DNA of 64,000 nt from an uncultured Treponema sp. (GTDB taxonomy: Bacteria; Spirochaetota; Spirochaetia; Treponematales; Treponemataceae), in NCBI GenBank assembly GCA_937877515.1, contig CALFIX010000034.1, positions 25,183-89,182 on the forward strand, written 5' to 3'. A model generated the notes under the pieces. The model saw only the letters and a list, made by a program, of their open reading frames with translations. It did no database searches and was not told the origin of the DNA. The number at the start of each line of letters is the position of its first letter. The stretch's first letter is position 1. Below, in pieces: positions 1 through 7,733 of the stretch. The position numbers and the translations under genes are program-made.

Positions 1-429
1 CCTTATGTTACCGGGTAAAGGAATTGCTCCTAAGTATTTTGTGCTCTGCCCCAAACCTGGAATAGAAACGTTTGCCGCATGAACTATAACAAATGCATGT
101 TTTGGATAACTTACAAATGTTGGAATAAGTGCATCTGCCATGGAGTTTGTGTGATTTGCAAAAAGAAAAAATGAGTTTTTTTGAAAAGGCTTTATTTTAT
201 TTCTGCCGATGATGCGGTGACCCCAGTGCAGTTTTAAATAGATATATGCAACGGGGAGTGCAAATATTCTGTAATAAAAGAAACGTATGAACTTAAAGGC
301 AAAGCTGTTTGTGCCGTATTTATAGTTTTCGTCAATCGTAATTGCTTCTATTTGCGCAGTGGAGAATTCTTCATTTAATTCATCAGAGAAAAAGATTGTT
401 TTAGGTAAGGAAGCTTTTTTTGAGGACAT
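1..429 (-). CDS. Lysophospholipid acyltransferase-like protein (3' partial)
   Basis: An open frame starts with ATG at 429 and runs off the left edge (143 codons visible). The visible protein has an N-terminal region with aromatic stretches (FIRFFYYRIFALPVAYIYL), then an acyltransferase-like NHTNSMAD segment near residues 98-105 and PGLGQSTKYLGAIPLPG further on. This resembles PlsC-family enzymes, which acylate lysophosphatidate or related lipids at the inner membrane. The His-to-Asp spacing is H-X5-D rather than the canonical H-X4-D, so catalysis is not certain. It lies 11 nt downstream of another acyltransferase on the same strand and is probably co-transcribed with it and the GT8 gene. The family call is by motif only. 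Confidence 0.7.
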   Translation of the reverse strand, partial: MSSKKASLPKTIFFSDELNEEFSTAQIEAITIDENYKYGTNSFAFKFIRFFYYRIFALPVAYIYLKLHWGHRIIGRNKIKPFQKNSFFLFANHTNSMADALIPTFVSYPKHAFVIVHAANVSIPGLGQSTKYLGAIPLPGNIR

Positions 430-440
430 CGGGTTTTCCG

Positions 441-1292
441 TTATTTTTCCTGTTCTTTTGTGGTGTATGTTAGCGGAATGCCGTATGTTTTTTCATAGAC
501 CTCACGCCATACTTTTGAGTTTTCTTCCTTGAGGTATTCTGCGTTTTGCTTTATACCAAGCTCTTCCTTAGGCCAGATTGCAGGTAAGATGTGTATGGTG
601 TATTCCTGCACAGGAAAGCCGTCAGGTGCGATTATCTCTGAGTCATTCATTGTGATGAACATTGGAAGAACAGGGGCTTTATGCATAGCGGCAAATTTAA
701 ATGCTCCACTTACAAGAGGGCGAGGCTTTTTGTAGTTCCACCACATTGCCTGTTCCGGGTAGATTAAAATTTGTTCTCCGCGTTCAAGATAAACTTTAAC
801 GGCTTCCATAAATTTTTTCATGGTGCTTGGGTTTTGTGAAAGAGGAAGCGTGTTGCAGTGACGGAATAAAAAGCCGTAAAATCCGGGGAAGTTTGTGTAG
901 TTTCCTTCGCGGCAGACTTTTTTTAGTTCTCTGTGCTTTAGGTGTTTTTCTATTGCCTTGTAAACTGCAAAGTTGTCAAATGCGTTAAAGTGGTTGCATG
1001 TAATGATTGTTCCGGTGTTTTTTATAGCGATGTAATTTTCTATGCCAAGAACTTCTTTTATAATCATCTGCCTGTTGCGAAGAAGTTTGTTTATGTGTGC
1101 TCGTGCCAGATGATTTGCAAATTTCATCCAGAGTTTGCTGGAGAGCTTTTTATTCAGGTAGTCTACCTTATCTGGAGTAAGAGGAATTGTTGGCGGGTCT
1201 TGTTCCACGTCTGTAGTAAAGAGGCCTTTTTCTTCGTATTCTTCTATGCGTTTTAAAACCTCTAGGCGGTCTTTACTTTTTTCTATTTCCAT
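441..1292 (-). CDS. 1-acyl-sn-glycerol-3-phosphate acyltransferase-like protein
   Basis: This 283-residue protein has the PlsC-type acyltransferase signature NHFNAFD (canonical H-X4-D) near residue 100. A later FPGFYGFLFRHCNTLPL block and an IYPEQAMWW block correspond to the family's acyl-acceptor and glycerolipid-binding motifs. It probably transfers an acyl chain to a lysolipid at the cytoplasmic membrane. An AGAGGAA ribosome-binding site sits just before the ATG at 1292. The start overlaps the end of the upstream glycosyltransferase by 20 nt, and a second acyltransferase follows 11 nt downstream. The three genes look like one operon for envelope lipid or glycolipid synthesis. The exact acceptor is unknown. 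Confidence 0.82.
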   Translation of the reverse strand: MEIEKSKDRLEVLKRIEEYEEKGLFTTDVEQDPPTIPLTPDKVDYLNKKLSSKLWMKFANHLARAHINKLLRNRQMIIKEVLGIENYIAIKNTGTIITCNHFNAFDNFAVYKAIEKHLKHRELKKVCREGNYTNFPGFYGFLFRHCNTLPLSQNPSTMKKFMEAVKVYLERGEQILIYPEQAMWWNYKKPRPLVSGAFKFAAMHKAPVLPMFITMNDSEIIAPDGFPVQEYTIHILPAIWPKEELGIKQNAEYLKEENSKVWREVYEKTYGIPLTYTTKEQEK

Positions 1293-2364
1293 AAGTTCCT
1301 CTTTCTCTTCTTAACTGAGAGAGCTTTCTAATCTGTACTATGCGGGCAATGCGTAAAAGGCGAACTCCTGCATTCCATGTTCGTGAGATGGGGTTTCCTT
1401 TTGATTTTTTTAGTTTTGCGTTTATGCTGTTCCAATAGTTGTTTGGATCGTAAGTGTCTTCTTTACCCCATGCAACTAGGCGGGTGTATGCGTTTTTGTC
1501 TCTTTCCTTTTTTTCTTCTGAATACTCTGAGCGCATTTTTAAGAGTTGTTCTGAGAGTCCTGCTTTATTTGCGTAGTGCCAGAAGTAATTTTCGTATTCA
1601 ATACCTTCATAGTGCCACGGCTTCCAGTTAATTTTGTAGTGAACTAGTTTTAAGTCTTTGTCGTTAAATTTTTGATTTTTAAATGCAGTTTTGTTCCAGC
1701 CTAAATCCAAAAGAACAAGCTTGTCTTTGCAAAGAACATTTAGGTAGTCTTCGTCCTGCGTTACACGAAAAATATATCGCTGGGAAAGGTCTACGAATTT
1801 TTCTGCAATTTTTTGCTTACGGAATTCTTTTGTGTTCATAAGCATTATGCCTGCGTTAAAGTATTTGTAACGGTTAACGCCTAATGCTTTTTCTACGTAG
1901 GTGCCAAAGACATCTACTTCTGTCATAACTTCTTCTGGAGCTGCTGCAACAAGATTGTCTCCAAGTTCTGTGGCGTAGAGTTTTGCTATGTCTTCTAGAA
2001 TGATTATGTCGCAGTCTAAGTAGATTACTTTGTCGTAGTCTGGAAAGAGGTTTGGAATAAAAAAGCGATAATATGTTTCTTTTGAGTAGTAATCGCGGAG
2101 ATGAAAAAGATCTTCCATTTTATCTAGCTCTTCTTTTAAGGAGATAAACTCTAGAGTTGCATTTTTGTTGGAAGATTTTATTATAGAAGAAATCTGATCA
2201 ATGTTTTTTTGTTCCAGATGTGTTGTTAGCACGTAGATTTTATAAAGGTTTTCTTTTGATGCATTGTCTAAAAGTGAAGTCAGGCTTACGGCTAGAAATG
2301 GAACATAATTATCGTCTGTTGCAAAAAAAATAGGAATTATGTTAGCGTCTTGCTCTTTACGCAT
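1273..2364 (-). CDS. Glycosyltransferase family 8 protein
   Basis: This GT8 (GT-A fold) enzyme has the hallmark N-terminal block IPIFFATDDNYVPFLAVSL. It also has the metal and nucleotide-sugar binding DxD in YLDCDIIIL, the YFNAGIMLMN block and the C-terminal LVHYKINWKPW block. GT8 enzymes transfer glucose or galactose from UDP-sugars, for example to LPS-core-like or glycolipid acceptors. The frame is open further upstream to 2484, but those 40 residues are low-complexity and precede the first conserved strand. The ATG at 2364 with an upstream AAAGGA was therefore chosen, giving 363 residues. It overlaps the downstream acyltransferase by 20 nt. Its acceptor is unknown; the context suggests a membrane glycolipid. 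Confidence 0.85.
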   Translation of the reverse strand: MRKEQDANIIPIFFATDDNYVPFLAVSLTSLLDNASKENLYKIYVLTTHLEQKNIDQISSIIKSSNKNATLEFISLKEELDKMEDLFHLRDYYSKETYYRFFIPNLFPDYDKVIYLDCDIIILEDIAKLYATELGDNLVAAAPEEVMTEVDVFGTYVEKALGVNRYKYFNAGIMLMNTKEFRKQKIAEKFVDLSQRYIFRVTQDEDYLNVLCKDKLVLLDLGWNKTAFKNQKFNDKDLKLVHYKINWKPWHYEGIEYENYFWHYANKAGLSEQLLKMRSEYSEEKKERDKNAYTRLVAWGKEDTYDPNNYWNSINAKLKKSKGNPISRTWNAGVRLLRIARIVQIRKLSQLRRERGTYGNRKK

Positions 2365-2478
2365 AGTGTGTAAAATCCTTTTGAAACTAAGTTTTTGTAT
2401 AGTGTGAGCTGATAAAATATAGAAATTTAATTTATAAACTACCCACTCGTATATTTTGACACATAAATATATATATAG

Positions 2479-2507
2479 TTGCAAGTTGAGGCTTTATTCT
2501 GTAAACT
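2479..2507 (+). promoter_or_regulatory. Sigma-70-type promoter, leaderless geometry
   Basis: TTGCAA (2479-2484), a 17-nt spacer and TAAACT (2502-2507). Only six nucleotides separate the -10 from the ATG at 2514, so transcription should start at or beside the start codon. No Shine-Dalgarno sequence can fit. Confidence 0.5.
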
Positions 2508-2513
2508 TAATGC

Positions 2514-3350
2514 ATGAAGAAGTTTTATGCTATTTATTTGTTGATGTTATTTAATGTATTTTTTGTAAATGGACTTTTTGCTGAAGAAAGCAGCTTTGGT
2601 AGCACTGTTGAGGGAAGAGAAATTTTAGAAGAGTTTTTGGATTTTAGAATGAAGCTTTCTAAATATGACGATAAAAATGAATGTCTTAGGCTGATTGACG
2701 ACTTTAAGAATAAGATGAACTTTGAGCGTTACACTCAAGAGGAGAGTCTTATTTTAGAAAATTTAGTAATTCTTGAAGTGTATAACTATAAATATGGTAA
2801 GGATGAAAACGAAAAAGAATTAAAGACTGTTTTAGCTGAACAGAAAAATAAAGTAGAAAAATTTCTTGCAGAGAATAAGGGTAAGAAATTTGATAAGTGG
2901 ATTTACTGCAGCTATGCAGATATTATTTCCTGCTCTATGAGTTTTTCTTTTTCTGATGTCTTAAAATATGGTGTTTCCGTAAAAGATTTTTATAATGAAG
3001 CATTAAAAGTGGGCCCAGACTTTTTCTATGCCGCATTGAATCTTTCTCAGTGGTATTTTTGGGCACCTTCTGTTATGGGCGGCGGAAAAAAGAAGGCAGA
3101 AGAGTTTTATGAAAAGGCATTTTCTTTAGCAAAGAAGCCTTGGGAAAAATATTATGCAGGTATTTATTATTCTCAATGCTTGTTTGAAAATAAAAAACAG
3201 GAAAAATGTAAAAGCATACTAAGTGTTGCTTATGAGCAGTTTCCTGAAAGCACATTTATAAAAGAAATAAAACTTATGAATGAAAATGGATATTCGCTCT
3301 TTGAAGGTAACAAGCGTAAATCTAAAATAGAAGAACCTAAAAATCGCTAG
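2514..3350 (+). CDS. Exported TPR-like protein of unknown function
   Basis: The protein has 278 residues, beginning with a signal peptide (hydrophobic core of about residues 5-22, ending GLFAEE). It is therefore probably periplasmic or surface-exposed. The rest is rich in Lys, Glu, Tyr and Phe. The C-terminal half has helix-pair segments such as FYEKAFSLAKKPWEKYYAG and KCKSILSVAYEQFPES that look like degenerate tetratricopeptide repeats. I recognise no enzymatic motif. The C-terminus is basic. It is monocistronic, followed by a hairpin at 3362-3400 and a convergent gene. Its promoter places the start site almost on the ATG. A scaffold role is possible from the repeats, but this is inference. 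Confidence 0.75.
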   Translation: MKKFYAIYLLMLFNVFFVNGLFAEESSFGSTVEGREILEEFLDFRMKLSKYDDKNECLRLIDDFKNKMNFERYTQEESLILENLVILEVYNYKYGKDENEKELKTVLAEQKNKVEKFLAENKGKKFDKWIYCSYADIISCSMSFSFSDVLKYGVSVKDFYNEALKVGPDFFYAALNLSQWYFWAPSVMGGGKKKAEEFYEKAFSLAKKPWEKYYAGIYYSQCLFENKKQEKCKSILSVAYEQFPESTFIKEIKLMNENGYSLFEGNKRKSKIEEPKNR

Positions 3351-3361
3351 GACTTTTGCTT

Positions 3362-3400
3362 TAACATACACTTGCTGCGGATAAATGCAAGTGTATGTTA
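3362..3400. terminator. Perfect 13-bp stem between convergent genes
   Basis: TAACATACACTTG (3362-3374) is perfectly complementary to CAAGTGTATGTTA (3388-3400) across a 13-nt loop. It lies between convergent genes ending at 3350 and 3435, the expected place for a bidirectional terminator. There is no clear T-tract, so Rho-independent termination is not certain. Confidence 0.55.
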
Positions 3401-3434
3401 CGTTAAAGTGTGGCGTATAGCCATAGACCGGGCT

Positions 3435-4457
3435 TTACTTATTTGCACTCCAGATGTGTGAAGCAATTTCTTCTGTTGCAAAGTCCACGACAATGATACC
3501 TGAGTTTTTTGGAATGTCTGTCTGTAAAAGTTCAGCGTTGATTTTTTTTGCATAGCTTACAGGATGGCTTAGAGTTCCGCCGCCAGAAGTGCTTGTAAAG
3601 TTTATGCGAATGTTTTCTGGTGCGTTGTATTCTGATGAAGATAAGGATAGCATTGTCTTTACTGCATCTAATTTGTCTTCCGGCCAATATTTATAGCGAT
3701 CCTGTATGTAAAGAGTTGCGTCATTGTTAATTTTAGAAACTTCTACCGGATCGTCTAAGATTTCTTTGTTATTCTGCTCGCTCCAGCTTAGTGTTAAACC
3801 CCAGTCTTTTTCTTGTGTAAAGCGAGAGCATAAAACTATTTTACCCCGAACTTCTCCAAGAGTTGGAATGCGGTTTTCTGTGTACCAGAGGTCAGGTGCC
3901 TTTGAAATATGATTCTGAAGGAATGCCATGAATTGTGAAAGATCGTCATTTGAGTTTTCTTTTTTTACGCAAAAGATAATTGTTTCTGAGGGATGCTCTG
4001 CTAAGAAAAAATAGATGTCTGTTAACACGTGTCCTATAAGGAGTTCTCTGGCGTTAAAGAGACGGCTGTCTAATTTACAGGAGCCGAATGCGTGTATGTA
4101 GTGTAAAGTTTTTGGTGTGCCCTTATGCGGGTACAACGCCAGACGCATATCTAAATAGCGGTATCCGTTTAAGAGTTGATTTTTTATGCTTGATGACTGG
4201 CATTTTAAAAAGTAAGAGGGAATTATGTTTTGGGTAGCACTGTCATGAGTGCCCGGAATTGTAATCTGTGAAAGAGGCGTATCATCTGGAAGAGAAGACA
4301 GCCAGTCTACAGAGTGCGGATTGTAAGAAATGTTTGTCCGTTTTTCGTGGCTGAATTTTACTGAACGAGTAATGCTTACTGCAAAAATTATAAGTATTAA
4401 AGCTGCAATAATAATTCCCAGAACTTTTAAGGACTTACTTTTTTGTTTTTCTGCCAT
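3435..4457 (-). CDS. PI-PLC X-domain phosphodiesterase-like protein, membrane-anchored
   Basis: A short cytoplasmic basic stretch and one membrane helix (about residues 10-30) are followed by an extracytoplasmic domain. That domain has bacterial phosphatidylinositol-specific phospholipase C signatures: ITIPGTHDSATQ with the general-base His, YRYLDMRLAL, and HYIHAFGSCKLD carrying the second His region. The length, 340 residues, fits bacterial PI-PLC. Such enzymes cleave phosphoinositide head groups by an intramolecular attack giving cyclic inositol phosphate. Substrate specificity cannot be read here. The GGGAGC ribosome-binding site supports the start. It is monocistronic and faces the TPR-like gene. 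A host-lipid or GPI-directed role is inference. Confidence 0.8.
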   Translation of the reverse strand: MAEKQKSKSLKVLGIIIAALILIIFAVSITRSVKFSHEKRTNISYNPHSVDWLSSLPDDTPLSQITIPGTHDSATQNIIPSYFLKCQSSSIKNQLLNGYRYLDMRLALYPHKGTPKTLHYIHAFGSCKLDSRLFNARELLIGHVLTDIYFFLAEHPSETIIFCVKKENSNDDLSQFMAFLQNHISKAPDLWYTENRIPTLGEVRGKIVLCSRFTQEKDWGLTLSWSEQNNKEILDDPVEVSKINNDATLYIQDRYKYWPEDKLDAVKTMLSLSSSEYNAPENIRINFTSTSGGGTLSHPVSYAKKINAELLQTDIPKNSGIIVVDFATEEIASHIWSANK

Positions 4458-4539
4458 ATTGTATGCTCCCGTTTGCGTTTGGTAGCATACATTATAGCAT
4501 GGAAGAGTTTAATTGTCGAAAAAATACTGACATAGACAT

Positions 4540-4956
4540 TTAATAATTCTGCAGGTATACAACTTTATCACACATATCTGAACTGTGAATTACGTATTCT
4601 GTAGTTTTATTTTTGTATGTAACAGAAATTATGGCTTCTTCATCCATTGTTCTGAAAGAAAGAACAACGCTGTGGTTTCCTTCAAGTTTGTAATAGTATG
4701 GTTTAGTTTCGCTTAAATAAATTGTATTTTGCTTTTGAGATTTCAAGAGATCTGATTTTTCGGGATTTATGTTAACACTACCTTTTGAAGTTTCAACTGG
4801 AGAAATTGATACAAAGCCCTTTAGCGATTTAATTTCTATTTCTCCGGAATACGGGGGTGTTACGGTTCCATCTGTGTTTACATATCCCGGAAAAGTAGAA
4901 CACGCAGAAAATAATGTAAAAAGTAAAAATAAAAAAGGTAACTTAAGTTTCTTCAT
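4540..4956 (-). CDS. Small lipoprotein of unknown function
   Basis: A 138-residue protein with a short N-terminal hydrophobic segment ending in a spirochaetal-type lipobox (FTLFSAC), so Cys19 or so should be acylated. The mature part is Ser, Thr and Lys rich (GEIEIKSLKGFVSISPVE) and looks beta-rich. No family is recognised. It is near the PI-PLC gene on the same strand but 80 nt away. A TATAAT -10-like hexamer lies 11 nt before the ATG, and no Shine-Dalgarno sequence is visible. Confidence 0.65.
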   Translation of the reverse strand: MKKLKLPFLFLLFTLFSACSTFPGYVNTDGTVTPPYSGEIEIKSLKGFVSISPVETSKGSVNINPEKSDLLKSQKQNTIYLSETKPYYYKLEGNHSVVLSFRTMDEEAIISVTYKNKTTEYVIHSSDMCDKVVYLQNY

Positions 4957-5024
4957 AGCTGGTTTTGATTATATAATTCTCGTAAATAAAAATACAAGTG
5001 CTGATTTTATATTATTACTATCGT

Positions 5025-5810
5025 TTAGTTTTTAAGTACATCAACCACGTGAGAGCTTGCCCCAAGCAGTTCTGGGCGTTCGCAAACAGATAAATGGTAT
5101 TGCATAAAAAGTTTAAACTCTTCTTCATCTAAGGCATTTAGTTCTTGGCGCATGTAATCTGAGGCACCATCGGAGGCGAAGCGTTTTAAAAGTGAAAGGC
5201 CGCTTTTTTGGTTAAGTGTATCTATATCTTCTAAACGAAGGTATGTGTAAAGTTCTTCTTTTGAAGCTTTTGTATGCCAGTCGCTTGTAAGTGCATTTTT
5301 TTCCATAACGTCTTTTATGTGCCGCTCTTTAAAGCAGTAAGTTAAAACGCTGTACTCATTTAAAAGATATGTTGTAAAGATAATGCCGCCATTTTTTGTT
5401 ACACGGCGAGCTTCGCTTAAAGCTTTGAGCATTTCTTCTTGAGTGTGTAAATGGTAAAGTGGTCCAAATAAAAGTGTTATGTCAAAAGTGTTGTCGCTTA
5501 AAAAGTGCAGGTCGCAGGCATCTCCCGGCCAGCAGTTTACGCCACTGTGTTTTTCTTCTAAAACTTTTAAGTTTCTTGGAACTTTTTCTACAGCTGTTAC
5601 GGAGTGACCTTCTTTTTGAAGGGTAACAGAGTAGCGGCCTGTTCCAGCTCCTATGTCTAAAATTTTCATAGATGAGTTTTCTGTAATATATTTATGTATA
5701 AAATGCATTGTTGTGTTAAATTCTACCTGTCCATGACGAGTTGTAAGACGATGTTCTTCGTTAAATTTGTTGTAGTATTTTTCTAGAGGAGAAATTTTTT
5801 CCTTAGACAT
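5025..5810 (-). CDS. SAM-dependent methyltransferase (class I)
   Basis: This 261-residue class I methyltransferase has motif I ILDIGAGTGRYSVTLQKEG (about residues 50-68), an acidic residue after strand 2 in VTAVEK, and motif IV-like ITLLFGPLYHLHT. The Methyltransf_11/25-type core is followed by a helical C-terminal part. The substrate (small molecule, RNA or protein) cannot be inferred. An AAGGA site precedes the ATG. It is divergent from the S1-domain gene, with about 120 nt between start codons. Confidence 0.8.
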   Translation of the reverse strand: MSKEKISPLEKYYNKFNEEHRLTTRHGQVEFNTTMHFIHKYITENSSMKILDIGAGTGRYSVTLQKEGHSVTAVEKVPRNLKVLEEKHSGVNCWPGDACDLHFLSDNTFDITLLFGPLYHLHTQEEMLKALSEARRVTKNGGIIFTTYLLNEYSVLTYCFKERHIKDVMEKNALTSDWHTKASKEELYTYLRLEDIDTLNQKSGLSLLKRFASDGASDYMRQELNALDEEEFKLFMQYHLSVCERPELLGASSHVVDVLKN

Positions 5811-5879
5811 AAAGAATCCTTAGTGAAAAATTTTATTTAGTTTAATGAAAAAATAAAATATTGTCTTTATGTAAGGCTA

Positions 5880-5908
5880 TTGTTTTTACATATTAAACAC
5901 TGTATTAT
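5880..5908 (+). promoter_or_regulatory. Promoter of the S1-domain gene
   Basis: TTGTTT (5880-5885), a 17-nt spacer and TATTAT (5903-5908). The predicted start near 5915 gives a leader of about 18 nt that contains the TGGGGGT ribosome-binding site before the ATG at 5933. Confidence 0.55.
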
Positions 5909-5932
5909 GAGCTTACTTTTTTGGGGGTACAC

Positions 5933-7030
5933 ATGAAAAACTTATATGAACCAGGTCAGATGGTAGAAACAACGGTTGTTGCAGTTAGCAGCGACACTGT
6001 ATTTATAGATTTAGGTCTTAAAAGCGAAGGTTTTGTTGATACTGCGGATTTTACAGATGCAGATGGAAATGTAAACATAAAGGAAGGCGATAAAATAAAA
6101 GTTTACTTTGTTGGAAGTAAGCATGATGAACTTTACTTTACGACAAAAATTTCTGGAGAAAAGGCATATAAGTCTTTGCTGGAAACAGCTTACAAAAGCG
6201 GGGCTCCTGTAGAAGGCCATGTTACAAAAGAAATAAAGGGCGGTTACGAAGTTATGGTTGGTACAACCCGTGCATTCTGTCCTTATTCTCAGATGGGGTA
6301 CCGCGAAAAAAAAGAAAGTGCAGAATATGTAGGACAGCATTTAACTTTTAAAATAAGTGAATATAAAAATGATGGAAAAAATATTGTTCTTTCTAATCGT
6401 GCAATTTTGGAAGATGCTGCTGCACAGAAAAAAGAAAGATTAGCTTCTGAAATTTCTGTTGGAATGACTGTTACTGGTGAAGTTAGTAGAATTGAAAGTT
6501 ATGGTGCTTTTGTAAACATTAACGGCTTTGAAGCACTTCTTCCTATTAGTGAAATAAGTCGTGTTCGTGTAACAAATGTAGAAGACGTTCTAAAAGTTGG
6601 TGAGCGTGTTACTGCAAAAGTAATTAAAACTGACTGGGTTCATGAACGAGTAAGTTTAAGCACTAAAGAGCTTGAAGCCGACCCTTGGGATTCTATTGAG
6701 TCAAAGTTTAATGTAGGAGACGAAATTGAAGGCAAGATAAGTCGTGTTACAGATTTTGGTGTGTTTATAAGCTTAACTTCTGGTGTAGATGGTTTAGTTC
6801 ATATTTCTAAGCTTCCGGTTGAGCGCAATACAAATCTTAAGAAAGTGTACAAACCAGGCGATGTTTTGAATGTTGTTATTGAAAAAATTGATATAGAAGA
6901 AAAACGCATTTCTTTAACACCAGTTGTTTCTAATGAAGAACAAGATAATGCAAATGAATATTTACAAAGTCATAAAGATGATGATGATGGAGAAACATAT
7001 AATCCTTTTGCGGCTTTATTAAAGAAATAA
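5933..7030 (+). CDS. Ribosomal protein S1-like RNA-binding protein, four S1 domains
   Basis: The 365-residue protein is built from four OB-fold S1 repeats. They start near residue 6 (GQMVETTVVAVSSDTVFIDL), 90 (VEGHVTKEIKGGYEVMVG), 180 (VTGEVSRIESYGAFVNI) and 262 (IEGKISRVTDFGVFISL). The C-terminal tail is acidic. Such proteins bind single-stranded RNA, help load mRNA on the 30S subunit or act in RNA turnover. The frame is open from a TTG at 5921, but the ATG at 5933 has a GGGGGT ribosome-binding site at proper spacing and is preferred. A strong intrinsic terminator follows. It is monocistronic. Whether this is the cell's main S1 or an accessory one cannot be told here. Confidence 0.88.
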   Translation: MKNLYEPGQMVETTVVAVSSDTVFIDLGLKSEGFVDTADFTDADGNVNIKEGDKIKVYFVGSKHDELYFTTKISGEKAYKSLLETAYKSGAPVEGHVTKEIKGGYEVMVGTTRAFCPYSQMGYREKKESAEYVGQHLTFKISEYKNDGKNIVLSNRAILEDAAAQKKERLASEISVGMTVTGEVSRIESYGAFVNINGFEALLPISEISRVRVTNVEDVLKVGERVTAKVIKTDWVHERVSLSTKELEADPWDSIESKFNVGDEIEGKISRVTDFGVFISLTSGVDGLVHISKLPVERNTNLKKVYKPGDVLNVVIEKIDIEEKRISLTPVVSNEEQDNANEYLQSHKDDDDGETYNPFAALLKK

Positions 7031-7042
7031 ACCGCTAAATTA

Positions 7043-7362
7043 ACGAACGTTAGTTTAGTCTTCCGGTTGAATTATAATAGCTGGAAGACTTTTTTTTGCC
7101 TATTTAGCTTAAGAAGAAACGTTCGTGTGTTTTCGGAGTATGGGAATAGGGGAAGGTTTACGAACGTTAGTTAGTTTGTATGTAATAGCAGAGTATACAA
7201 GCAAAAACACTAGCCTGGAAAAATATATTTATTGTTTCTTCAATCCATTGGCTGGCAATATCTTTTATTCCGAGTGTTATTGATAAAACAATCATAGTTA
7301 TAAAACAAATTAACGTTAGTATAAAAAAGATAACGATGGGTAGTTTAAAAACTAACGTTCGT
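7043..7362. repeat. Cluster of ACKAACGTTMGT-type near-palindromic repeats
   Basis: ACGAACGTTAGT occurs at 7043-7054 and 7160-7171, its reverse complement at 7351-7362, and shorter forms AACGTTCGT at 7118-7126 and AACGTTAGT at 7312-7320. The cluster covers an intergenic region and runs into the 3' half of the neighbouring membrane-protein gene; one copy overlaps its stop codon. Confidence 0.6.
7057..7097 (+). terminator. Intrinsic terminator after the S1-domain gene
   Basis: AGTCTTCC (7057-7064) pairs perfectly with GGAAGACT (7083-7090) and is followed directly by a run of eight T residues. Confidence 0.85.
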
Positions 7363-7673
7363 ATGGATTGCCAGTTTATGGAATTTCTCATAAGTATTAT
7401 GGCAATAATCATTAAAAGAAACCCTAGTGGCATTAAGTATTTCATTTGAGCATGCAGCCACCAAATATTTTTGTGAGAAAGGGAAACTGTCATTTTCCAG
7501 GCAACTTGAAGACTACCTGCAAGAAAAGTTATTAAGGAACCTGTAAAAAACAGGGGACTTTTTAGTCGTATAAAAAGTAAGACTGTGCTTGCAAAGAAAA
7601 AGATAACAGGAACGGAGTCTACTAAAGCTAATGAAAATGGATAGTTTGGTACAAATGAGGATTGTGTGTTCAT
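7167..7673 (-). CDS. Polytopic membrane protein of unknown function
   Basis: A 168-residue protein with about five hydrophobic helices (roughly residues 15-35, 40-60, 78-98, 112-132 and 148-166) and very few charged residues. No family is recognised. Two copies of the ACKAACGTTMGT repeat fall within its coding sequence and one overlaps the stop codon. The promoter leaves only six nucleotides before the ATG and no ribosome-binding site is visible. It is divergent from the importer lipoprotein gene at 7734, and the two promoters overlap. Confidence 0.65.
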   Translation of the reverse strand: MNTQSSFVPNYPFSLALVDSVPVIFFFASTVLLFIRLKSPLFFTGSLITFLAGSLQVAWKMTVSLSHKNIWWLHAQMKYLMPLGFLLMIIAIILMRNSINWQSIRTLVFKLPIVIFFILTLICFITMIVLSITLGIKDIASQWIEETINIFFQASVFACILCYYIQTN

Positions 7674-7679
7674 AAGAAT

Positions 7680-7708
7680 ATTTTACATCGTGTAGCTGTT
7701 GGTTTCAA
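7680..7708 (-). promoter_or_regulatory. Leaderless-type promoter of the membrane-protein gene
   Basis: On the minus strand TTGAAA (7708-7703), a 17-nt spacer and TAAAAT (7685-7680), then six nucleotides to the ATG at 7673. The -35 overlaps the -35 of the divergent promoter at 7699-7704. Confidence 0.55.
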
Positions 7709-7727
7709 GAAAAAGTTTTGGTATACT
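7699..7727 (+). promoter_or_regulatory. Leaderless-type promoter of the importer lipoprotein gene
   Basis: TTGGTT (7699-7704), a 17-nt spacer and TATACT (7722-7727), then six nucleotides to the ATG at 7734. The -35 is shared in part with the opposite promoter. Confidence 0.55.
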
Positions 7728-7733
7728 GAGGGT

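Noticed and set aside
5921..5932. TTG start for the S1-domain protein
   Set aside because: The GGGGG ribosome-binding site overlaps these codons and fits the ATG at 5933.
7043..7171. Integron attC site
   Set aside because: The repeats look tempting, but the GTTRRRY and RYYYAAC core boxes are not present and no integrase is nearby.
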